Assembly: GCA_029582265.1 (NCBI GenBank)
Contig: CM055816.1
Location: forward strand, 84,233,165 to 84,297,164
Origin: Zoroaster sp. YZ-2022
Taxonomy: Eukaryota; Echinodermata; Asteroidea; Forcipulatida; Zoroasteridae
Direction of reading: 5' to 3'
Length of the DNA stretch: 64,000 nt
Below are positions 23,701-35,700 of this stretch, piece after piece. The position numbers were made by a program, and so were the translations under genes. Numbering within the stretch: position 1 is the first letter of the stretch; each line of letters opens with the position of its first letter. Below the pieces are notes generated by a model. The model was not told the DNA's origin and searched no databases. It saw nothing but the letters and a program-made list of their open reading frames with translations.

Positions 23701-26700
23701 TGAGTGTTGGAAGTAACATTTGTAACTTACAGTTGTAACATTAGCATTGATTGAATCAGCATCTGTAGCTCCTGGCCTGGCTAGTTTATACAGAGCCCGA
23801 GATACAGTTGTTGCTATGGCGGTCAGTTTCTTTAAAAAAAAAATTAGCATGAATAATGTCAGTGTGAAAATAAACTGAGATGATCCAATAAATTGATGGT
23901 TACAATCAATAAATTAGCTCATGTAAGGGAATGGAGTGTAAAATGGATTGAGAGAATAAAATCAGAGGATATCATTTCTGACTACACCCCTGATGTTTAA
24001 ACTCTTTGACTATAGAGAGCCATTGACTATAGAGAGCCATTGACTATAGAGAGCCATTGACTATAGAGAGCCATTGACTATAGAGAGCCATTTAATAATG
24101 AGTCATTTGAGCGGTTCTCATATCCACACTCTTGACAATAATCAACTAGAGTATTATCACTTTGCATGTTGACAACCAAGACCCAATCCAGACCCATACT
24201 GATCAATGGAATTTCCAGATTCCGGATGGCAATTCACAAACAAGCGTTATATGAATGCCCTCTGTTAGTAAAAACCAGTTCATTCACTTGTCTTAATACG
24301 ACAGTGAAATTAAAGATATATCGCCTGTGTTTGGCTCAAGCAACCAAAATATAGAATTTAAAAAGTGAACAAAGTTTGAAAGATAATATCATTTTTAATG
24401 AAATGAAATTTATGAAATTTGATATTTAAAACATGCTTGATTCTGATTGACAGCTACATTGGCCAATCGGAAGACTGCACACACCCTCGCGCCAGCATTT
24501 TAATAATTTGAGTTTTTATTTTACTGGTACTAATCCTTGACGGATTTTTTTCATTCAGTGTCTTAAATGAAAGCTTACATAACTTCCTTAACCTCAGAAA
24601 AACAGCAATTCAACATTTAAATCAATTTTTTCCTCTCAAATCGGCCCAAACATGGGCAATATATTTTGAAAGAGGACAGTGCCCAGATGTACACATGTAG
24701 AAGTATGGCTTCAAAACTGTTGTTATAGATTGATAATTATAAATATTTGCTGATCCTTTAAAGTATGAGAGATATATTGTATGGTTTGAAGTGAATTGAT
24801 GACTTACTGTTGCTAGTACAGAGTTCTCCTCTTCCTTATAATCCAGATATTCAGCTGTATCAAATCTACTATTATAATACCTGCAAAAAATCAATCCAAC
24901 CAGTTCAATATCCATGTATTTGTTTACACGATAGACACTTTTGTACAATTTCAACAAATTCCATACATCATTTGTCGGTGAAGCATTTTACTGCATAGAA
25001 ATATTAGAATGCCTTCACAGCTCAGAGCCAATTCAAGATGCCCTTAATTAAAGGGACAATATCATTATGATCAACAGGGCATGGAATCAGAGTGCTAGTT
25101 TTAGATTAACTCAGTGACTGAAAATAATACCCGACATGATAAGGTCATATTACCGTTGCTGCTGCATAAATAAGCCAGTAATTATCAGTCACTGTGTTCA
25201 TCTTCAACTTAAATTAACAAACTACAGCGTATTCAAAATGCTGCAGCCTGGTTGGTTACCTTGAGCAAGAAGCGGGATCATATAACACCCATTTTACAAG
25301 ACCTTCATTGGCCGACTGTAAAGAAGCGCATCGCTTACAAACTCATGCTTTTAACATTCAAAGCTCTCAACGGCCAAGAACAAACTACCTACGTGAACTA
25401 ATTTGCATCAAGGAACGTTCGCGTACTCTAAGATCAAATGCTGCCATTACTCTTAAACGTAAAACTGTGAACACCGTCACTCTACGGCCAGAGATCTTTT
25501 TCTTATGCAGCTCCAGAACTCTGGAATCGGCTTCCAACACATATTAGAAATTCAAATTCTCTGGATCAATTCAAGAATTCCCTCAAGACTCATCTCTTCA
25601 GCTTGTAACTTTTTATTGTTTCTTTTGTCAGTTACCAGATGACAACTGCACGCTTGCCAGCGTTGATCAGCTTGTTGTTTCGGTTTTGTCAGGCATGGGC
25701 AGGCGTTTCAGTTGCTATCCGAGTTTCTCATCATATTATGTATTTTTTCATTCCTTATAATTGTATTTACATATTGTGTAGTTATGCATGTACAGCGCAT
25801 TGGGGTCTTGTCATAGACGGAATGCGCTTTTATAAATGTGATTTATTATTATTATTATTAGGACACCGATTCCATGCCCTGTTGAAAGTCTGTTCTGATC
25901 ATGACAATATTGTTGCTTTAAAGATGGAAACTGTAACATCTATACATATATCATCATCTTATGCCATGTTTCCTGAATGCAAACAAGCCAAGATCTATAC
26001 ATATATCATCATCTTATGCCATGTTTCCTGAATGCAAACAAGCCAAGATCTATACATATATCATCATCTTATGCCATGTTTCCTGAATGCAAACAAGCCA
26101 AGATCTATACATACATTATATCATCATCTTATGCCATGTTTCCTGAATGCAAACAAGCCAAGATCTATACATATATCATCATCTTATGCCATGTTTCCTG
26201 AATGCAAACAAGCCAAGATCTATAAACACATGAAAAACTGTGCACCAAGTGATGTGAAACTTCACATATCTATAGCCCTATGCAATAGGAGACCTTCACA
26301 ATATTATGAGCTTGTTTTGTTAATTTGCATTAGGATCACAATGTTTAAAGCCTGATAATTATACTGCCAACCCCTAGTCTCAGTGCAAGATATTGTTGTT
26401 AGCCAACAAACCAATGTCACATTCACAACCAATGTAATCTTACTTGTTTTGATATTCCGTCTGGTGATCTGTCAAAACAATGCCTGGTACCTTGACTCCA
26501 CTACGTAGGAATCTATGGAATGATGCAGGAGGTAGGGGCTGATCAGGACTAGGTCTTGTTATTGTGATATTACTACCAGATAAAGAGCTCTGTAGACGGT
26601 TTATTAGCTCTGCAGTCTGCAAGACAACACAAATAATATGAAATATACAACAAGTGTAGCACTCACATTCACAGCAGGCCTGTTCACACCATTCTGAGTT

Positions 26701-29700
26701 GTGGAGGATAGATGAGTTATTGGAATTATTTACATGACACACATGAGGTGCAGGTCACCTTCTCTTGATTGTTTCTAGAGATGTCATTATTAATGTCATG
26801 ATTTCCAAACATGTTTTATTAATCATAAAAAAAATTATGACTCAAGTTATTTAAAATTTAACCCTGTTTGACCATTTGAAACCATTCAAAATTTCCACTT
26901 GCCAAAATGCCCATTGGTTTTGTACACACATGGTGATACCATTTGAACAGTGTTGGTAGCAAGCTTTACTACCATTCAAATCCATTCAAATGCATAGAGG
27001 GTCCATTGATTCACCACTTTTTAGAAGTATCCAAACAAGGTTTTGTATTAGCTGTACTACCATTTGGAAAGATCCAAACAAGGTTTTGTATTAGCTGACC
27101 TACCATTCAAAACCATTTGGGGGAATCAATACTGTACACAGTTATTTCACCATTCAAAACCACAAAATCGAATGGTTTCAAATGGTGGATCAACTTGTAT
27201 GAAAAAGGTACCAGAAGTAGGAGGGTTAAAGAAAGGTAAATAAAACAATGTTGATTTTGGAAATAAGTCTTTGGTTTAGTACTTTTTTGTGTACTTTTTA
27301 ACTTAACTTTGAAGTCCGAGTCCTGAGTCATATGGGTCACGAGTCACGAAGGTAGAGTCCAAGTCCGAGTCACAAGTCACTTTAAAAATCATATGGGTCA
27401 TTCCACATCAAATCACACACTTTCCGAGGTCAATCTCACAGATTTTTTGTTTACTTTCTAGGTTTGTTTAGTTGTAAACTCCAAAACTGAAATTTGAGTA
27501 TTTTTGGTCATGTGGTTTGTGAGTTACAGGTCGTTGAACTTTTTACCTTTCGTTTGACCTCTACAACTTTCGAAATCTGTAACGCCGGTTAAGAATATCG
27601 TAAGAAAGTGATTTTTATATTAAATGAAAGCTCTTATCACAAATTATCCACTTTGCAATTTGGAATTTAAAAAAAATAAATAAATAAGTGGTCAAGCAAA
27701 GTGTAATTTGACCTTTGACCCCGCGCGGGCCGCAAAATTAAAAATCATGAAATTCTGTCAAACAAAGGCCCAAAGTATACTCATTGTGTATACCAAATAT
27801 AAAAATGGGCTCTCAAGTAATTAAGGTAGGGTGTACTTTTAAAGATGGACAGGGCACTCCAATGTAAAAGTTAGATTTGATTCACTGTTGACATGGATAA
27901 TACTGATGTCATAGATAAGATTAAGTGTGATGTAATTCCAACATAAACCATGCCCACTTCATACGTGCTGGCTCCAACAATCATCAGAAGCCCATTGGAA
28001 ATGCACTGAACAGCCTTTTTCTATATGCAAGAAATTAGAAATCTCAGCACTTGCCTTTAACATACAGTGCATTCCAAAATTTAGGTTACATATCGAGCCG
28101 CTCGAAAGGCTCTATTATCGAGCCGCTCGAAGCTGATGGGTGCTCGGTCTCCGCTCGGTCTCCGCTCGGTCTCCGCTCGGTCTCCGCTCGGTCTCCGCTC
28201 GGTCTCCGCTCGGTCTCCGCTCGGTCTCCGCTCGGTCTCCGCTCGGTCTCCGCTCGGTCTCCGCTCGGTCTGCTTTTTCTGTTCGCTCGATGCGTGCTCG
28301 ATAAGTGTTCGCTCGTGTACACATAGCCACGCTCGATGCCGTGTTTGTGGTTTTGCTTTGAGAACGCCCTCTACCACATACCACTGCATATTATATTCAC
28401 CTCAATGTGGGCCCTGCTGATTTATGTGCGAGTGTGATTGTTAGGTTGACGGGTTTCCCTGTCTGTTTGAAGGGGTCACTGTTTTTTTTATCTTCGCTAT
28501 CCCGGGTCGCTAGCGCTAGTGCGTAATAGTTCGGCCATACTTCGAACGAAAGTTTAACGATAATTATAAAAACAATTTGATGTGATGATTGATATTGCCA
28601 CGTGTAAAGGATTTCACATCACTAAAATAAATATTTTGACCTGAAACACTACCCGCGGTCTTCTTAACGCACCACAACCACGTGTAGTCTGGTTCCACGG
28701 CCGTTTACGAAACCACGGCTTGGGCTCAGGCTAGGCTTCAAATGTACCAGCCAACGTGAAGCCTCATGCCAAATGTACACGGCTTCAAAGCCACTGACGT
28801 ATTCGAAGTCTGAGCCTGAGCCTAAGCCGTGGTTTCGTAAATGGCCGAATGCCAGCGGCCGAACCAGCGGCCGAACCTGTCCAGTAGTTCACACAACAAT
28901 CCGTGCGCACCTCAAATGAAATTTGCACACGTTGGGACCGGCGTAGTGGTAACGAAAGATGGCTATTAACCACACTTAAATCTCCACGGGAAATACCAAT
29001 ATGCTTCGCGCTGTTCTCCAACTGAAAATCATGCATAGTCGGCGCGACGTTCCGGAATGGTCTCAGCAATATGCCGAATGCAATGTCTTCCATTGTCGCG
29101 GAGGATTGCCCTGAAGAAAGGGCTTGTTTATTAAAATTAAATGAATGTTTCTATTAATCTTGTACGGGGATCAATTCTTGATCAGGTACCAGCCACTTTT
29201 ATTTGCACTACATTTAACTATTGGGCCAAGTTACATGACTTAAAATCCCTTAAAATTCCCTTACCAGAGAGTGGAAATTAAGCCTGCAGTCAAGCCATGT
29301 ATAAACGGCATGATTTTTCTATGCTTTCAACGTGGGACCCATAGCCATGTGGTACACATTTGGGGAAGAACCCAAGCTGCCCGCTGGGTGGCTGTTAAGT
29401 GTTAATTACTGCGTTTGATCAGGTTTTCATCATTTGTGTGGATATGATCAACTATGCATGTCACACAGTATAAGCTTCAAAAACGATATTTTTAGAAATA
29501 GAATTTCAATGTTTGAAAATTTATTTAAAGAAGTGAATTGTTACATTTCAATTTCGAGTCCCGAGTCTCAACATTACTAAGTCCAAGTCTTGAGTCCAAA
29601 GGATCGAGTCCAAGTCATTGGACATGATTACTCGAGTCCGAGTCTAATTAACTAAAATTGTGACTTGAGTCATACAAGACTGGCTATTATTCCATAGATT

Positions 29701-32700
29701 TTAAGAAAACCTGCGTATTTTGTTGTCATTCATAATTGTTTGTATAATTTAAACACTTGAGGTGGCTGCTACATTAAAACATGTTTTTTTTTGTGGCTCA
29801 TTATTTTGTGTACTCTTCACTTAAAATGATAAATGTTACTAAAATCCCTATATTTCTTTATTTCACTTTAAGAACTTTGATTTTGCCAGTTGAATTTATG
29901 ATGGCTATCTTCCTTGTGGAATGATATGCTAACCATAATGTTGCTGGTCCTTCTTAAAATTGTATCATAATTTTGTTTATAGATGTTGATTACTTGTTTT
30001 CCATGCTAACCATTATACTAACACCATTTTAAAACCAGTGACTGTTTTTTAAGCACATGTTAATTAATTGCTTTTCATGCCAATTGTTTTACAAACACCA
30101 CCATTTAACCACTAACTGAAAATAATTTTTTATTTATCTTAAAATAACAAGTTTAATTATTGTTTGAGGTAATTGTTTCATTCCCATTTTTGAGGCAAAC
30201 GCTATTTTTCCCTTGGCTGAGGAAGATCCCATAAATGGTGGCCTCGAATAACATTACAAAAAGGATCGAAACAGACTTTATTTTGTCCAGTGTGGCTATC
30301 ACAATGAAGTTTCTTAAAACAGACCAGGCATTAATATAATCAAGCATGTCAGTGTATGTGTAATGCGTCAATGACTCATCATCAAATCAATATGATCGAA
30401 GCATGAAAAAAATTTGTTTTAAACTTGTTTCAAAATGAAGTCTGTCCCAAGGGTACATGTATATATGCATGCCTTTCTAGCTGCCACGGAGAAACTGCTA
30501 TCATGTTAAACTGTGACCCCCATCTTTCACTTAGAGCAACCAGCATACATGTAGTTCTGCCTCAAGAAGGTAAGGAAGTAATTTCGTTTGTTTTTATTGC
30601 CTTTGTTGACCATTGTTTAAACTTGACCACAAAAATTAAGGAATAACTTAGGACGTCCCTTTTATATTTTTAATATTTTACCAAAAAACAATTCTTCCCA
30701 TTGGTTTGTATTAGTGGTGCAGCTGCTTGTGTACGTGTGCTGTAAGACTGATCGAGCGGAAAATCAATTCCAGTACTACTAGTTAATTTAGATTTGGGCT
30801 TTTTGATGGCTCTACTAAATTAATGCAAGAAAAGACAATACATTTATAAACAAGTAGTTAATTAAATATTCAGATTGATAGGACGACGTTTTATCTTTTC
30901 AATACTGTTCTGAAAAACCCATTAAAATCAGTTTGCATTAGTATAAATGTGCGGATAATAACGGCCCTAAATATTTTTAAAAATCGACACCATGCGGTCG
31001 ATTTTGATTTTGGGTTTCTCATGGCTACTTTTACGGATTGATTCAAGTGAAGACGATGAATCTATGAATAAGTAATTAATATAATACCTGTGAAATTGTC
31101 AGATTTATAGGATTGCTGTTGATTTTTTAATAGTTTAGTGAAAACTCCGTTCGAACCAGTTTGTGGGATGTAGGTGGCCAGTTTGAAGATGCGCACATGA
31201 CTGTGCGTATTCCGTAAAATGTACTCAAAATACTTCAGGTCGATTTGGATTTTGGGTTTCTTAAGGCTCCATTTTACGGATTGATTCCATTAAAAGCGAT
31301 GAAGTTATTAATTATTAATTAATTTAATATTTATGAAATTTTCAGGTACATAGGACGACAATTTATATATTTAATATATTACCGAAATACAACTTCCAGT
31401 AAGTATGTGTAATAGTGGTGCAGCTGCTATGTACGTGACTTATATATACGACTGAGCGTATAATCTACATACGGACATATGTCAATTTGAATTTCGGGTT
31501 TCTGAGGATTTCCACTACCAGAATGATGGAAGCAGACAAGTAATTGATTAAATACGTGTGTGACTTTCATATTTATAGGAAGACATTTTATATTTTTAAT
31601 ACTTCTGAAAAAAAAACCCCATTCAAATCCGTTTGCAGTAGTTAACGTATTTCGTATACATGTACTATGTACATGTATAATATATATAGGACTACATGCT
31701 GTATGTACGTTTAGGTTGCTGTCCTGGCCTATCTAGTGTGTGTACAGCATGTGTATATAATAAACGTTATACTGATTACATTGCATACTGTGTAATGTAT
31801 GCCAAGTTAGGCCAAGAGTGTATCACATTGTATACATATTGCTCTGGTTGGCAAAAGTATCACATTGTATGCAGCGCGTATACGTTTGCCACGTGTGCGC
31901 CTCTTCGCCAAATTGTGATCATACAATTATTAGTAGGCCAGCTAGCTAGCACTAGGATGAGCAGTACATAGTACATGTACATGTACATTACATGTAGGTT
32001 TAACCTTGCTATGGTTTAACAACATCAATGTTGAAGGTTGAAATAAATGCTGTTGGCATATGAGGACACTATTCTTGGGGAAGACACAAGACGCTCCTTG
32101 GTGCAATTGGTCCCCCCTCCCTTCTGGGAAAAAAACAACAACCTGTACAAATTCCAATAATATTGAAGACATTATTTAAAGTTTTAATTGTTTATTTCAT
32201 GGCTTGAAATGTAAAGTTGGGATGCAGAATTTTCCCAGAACTTAGTCCCCCCCCCCCCCCCCCCCTCTAGTCCTCAACAGACAACCAACCTGAAGTTTTT
32301 GAAATGTAGTGAATAATGAACTGACTATAGGTCAATCAGGCTGTTTTGGACAAGCTGTTTGATGAGTCATCAGTATAATAATGCAATCCTAAATAAGACT
32401 TTAATCAATGTTAATAATTATTTGGGCTGAAATTTGTTGATATACATGCAGGTGTTCTTAAACAATTGTTTTGTACATATCTTCTTGCTTACATTTGTTG
32501 TTTGTTTAAATGTTTTAATTAATCCTTATGGAGGCCGAAGTATCCTCAATTTACCCTAAATGACGCACATAAGGTTATATAATCAACTGGACAGTAACTT
32601 ACAAATGAAATTAGCAGTTTGGTGTTTCAGTTTGTTTCAGTGAAGGATTCTCTTGTAAAATGCTGAATTTCAATGCATGATCATATGCGTGGACGTCTTG

Positions 32701-35700
32701 AGCGCCATTTTTTGAGACACGCAGAATTGTGGTCATCAAAAAATTGATGTTGGTATAATGACTCACCCCCAAACTGTTAAAGTTGATGGGGGCACAGAAA
32801 ATCTACCCAAGAAGAAAAACAGTTGAATCATGTTTCATCTTATTCCAGATGGTTGTAAATTTGTTTTTTATCTTGAAAATAAAAATATTGTTCTAGATTT
32901 TTAAAATAAAATGGTATAATTTGGAGAAGCTCTCAAAACTTTTAATCAATATTCTTGAAAGACCAATAAAATGGAAGGTGGTTAAAATTTTTGCAAAAAG
33001 TACTTAAAAACTTTGAAATGTGTAAAAATTATGTTAACATTTTGTCAAATAAAAGATTTCTTTTCATAACCATGATATTAATGTTTCATTTTCTCAATAA
33101 TTTTCCACTGCCGACGAAATAAACACCAACGAATTAAGTAGTTTTCGTTCGCTTCTTCTATAAGGAATGTGTCCATTATGAGGATCAGTATTTCTTTGAA
33201 AAAATAATCATTGCAAATTCAAAGCATTCATATATTTTGGTTTCCAGACAACGAATCGTTGACGGTATAGAACAATAAAATCACAGATGTTCGTGAAAAA
33301 ATTTGAGGTCATGTAAATCCATTACTATTTGTATCTAGTAAAATCAGTGGTTAAACAACTTTTTCCACTTTCACAAGCACTAACTTTCCAGTAAATCATA
33401 CAATTTCACTGTGATTTTTATTTTTGTAACAAGTATGACTTAGAACCATTAATACGCCATAGTTTTGAAAGTTTTCCGAGAAATTTTAAGCCAAAGGTAA
33501 GTGCGGCGAATTACATGTACGTACATGGACGATACATGATCTGTAGAGATCGGTGATCTCTACACAAAAATCAGTGTAGGATAGGCTATGGCTGGCGCGC
33601 GTGCGGGCGAAGTTTGCAAGTTCCTAAACACAGCGCGTAACAAATTTTTCTATTGGCTGATCTGACTATCTCCTACACATAGCGCGTAACGACTATTCCT
33701 ATTGGCTGAAAATGACGACCCATACGTGCGACGTCAGCGAGTGCTAAATGTATTGTGTACACGGCCGGCCTGACGGAGAGTCGAGTGAGTACTGCTTGCA
33801 AGCTACGACTAACGCATGCTGCGTGCTTACTGTATTGTTACTGTACGTACGTACTGACGCCGGACAGCGTTGCCATTATGTTTGTTTGCAAACTTAAAAC
33901 AGTGGTACAAGTAGATAATCCTTTCCTTTGACTACCACTCCTATTTCAAAACGGGTAAACAGTATGCACGGTAATTTCTCCCATCCCTAGGAACACCATT
34001 TCATCTAATGATTGTTTTTTATGAATCGTTGTTCCTCTTTCCGGCATTCAGCAGCTTTCAAGTTTTTTTTTAAAGAATTCAACAAAACAGTAACATTTTG
34101 GTAATCATAGACCTGTACATTTCTTCTTGTTTACATGATATGTTGTTAATTTATTTGATAAAGGCCGAAGGACAGTTTAACAACATCTTATAGCAGTTTC
34201 TCCGTGGCAACTAGAAAGGCCTGTACCCTATTGGGACCGACTTCATTTTGAAACAACAGTTTTACAAGTAATAACAAAGTTATCCCTTCACATTTGTGGT
34301 CAAGTTTAAACAAAGGTCAACAAAGGCAATAAAAACAAACGAAATTACTTCCTTACCTACTTGAGACAGAACTTGGCTGCTCCGACTGAAAGATGGGTGT
34401 CTCCGTGGCAGCTAGTAAGGCATGTATGTACCCTTGGGACAGACTTAATTTTGAAACAAGTTTTTTTAAAGAATTTTTTTTCATGCTTCGATCATATTGA
34501 TTTGATGAGTCATTGACGCATTACACATACACTGACAGGCTTGATTATATGAATAGCTGGCCTCTTTCAAGGAACTTCATTGTGATAGCCACACTGGACA
34601 AAATAAAGTCTGTTTCGATCCTTTTTGTAATGTTATTTGAGGCCACTATTTACGGGATCTTCCTCAGCCAAGGGGAAAATAGCGTTTGCCTCAAGTGGGA
34701 AAAAACAATTAGCTCAAACAATAATAAAACTTATCTCTAAAGATAAAGAGAAGTAAATTTTCAGTTAGTGGTTAGCTAATGGTGTTAGTAAAAACAAAAA
34801 AGAAAGAAAAAAATTACTGGGTTAAAAACGGGGTTAGTGTAGCACCAGTTACCATGGAAAACAATCAACATCTATAAACAATAATTTAAAAACAAATTGT
34901 AAGGACGGCAAGATTATCATCAATGCTTGGCGTATTATCCCACAATGAAAGTAATACATCATAAATTTAACGGGCAAAATCAAGGCTTTCTCTAAAAGTA
35001 AAATAAATATGCAACAGACCGTTCCAACTTTAATTAAAAAATAATGATGTTAGTAAATATTTATCATAATAAAGAAGCGAGGAGTAAACAAAGTACTGGC
35101 TGAATTCCTACTTGGCAGCCTAATGAATTTTCCTATTGGCTGAATTCCGACATTATGTAGGAATTCAGCCAATAAAAAAATTAAATGTAGTACAATATGC
35201 CGCGTAACAAATTTTCCTATTGGCTGTCTGCCTTCGAACCTAATTACCATGCACGCAAGCGATTTTAATGTGGGTTTCCCAGTACTGCTTGGGTACCAAT
35301 TGATACAAAATTGAAATTGATAGCAAAAAGATCTGTGGGCATGAAGTATGTAGCCCGAGGTTCGGGAGCCTGAGATTATTATTTTCGATGACCACATTTC
35401 TCTAATAAACGTACTAAACCGAATGCCACTACATTCTATCAATAATTATTTTTATTTTTGTATATTTATATCCATTTTATCGGCTATAAAATTTTTAAAA
35501 GGGTGATCAAAGTTAGCTTTTTTACAAATTATTTAAAAAACCCGCCCAGTCTACACTTTAACGGTAAACCTCGGGCGGTAACCGTAATCGCTTAGTAAAC
35601 AAGCTAGTATACTGGCTCTCCTGGCGAGTGGCTGAATATAGAGCGGGACATTCGTTAAGTTTTAGGAAAATGTTTCCTGATTTATGGGCAAAAAGGAAGG

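Larger units (their letters stand above)
22204..23730 (-). other. NCSTN intron 12, almost wholly minisatellite
   Basis: Two related 36-bp arrays occupy about 22265-23715 of 22204-23730, leaving about 60 bp at the acceptor side and 15 bp at the donor side. Confidence 0.9.
23830..24807 (-). other. NCSTN intron 11
   Basis: Holds a 17-bp array at 24008-24093 and a family B MITE at 24315-24666. Nothing else recognised. Confidence 0.8.
24881..26443 (-). other. NCSTN intron 10
   Basis: Contains a family D MITE split by a LINE 3' fragment, followed directly by a 55-bp array. Confidence 0.8.

Noticed and set aside
22196..23850. Several overlapping repetitive open frames on both strands (NTITSTPQKNTC, VCYCVGSIVWKY types)
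   Set aside because: Three frames of the same 36-bp array are open at once, which is expected for a short unit without stops. Only 23731-23829 in this stretch is a real exon.
30153..34740. Short proteins with the shared sequence MTHYTYTD.LDY at both ends of the intron 9 inverted repeat
   Set aside because: They are the same sequence in the two inverted arms, with different stops and no domain. More simply explained as part of the repeat.
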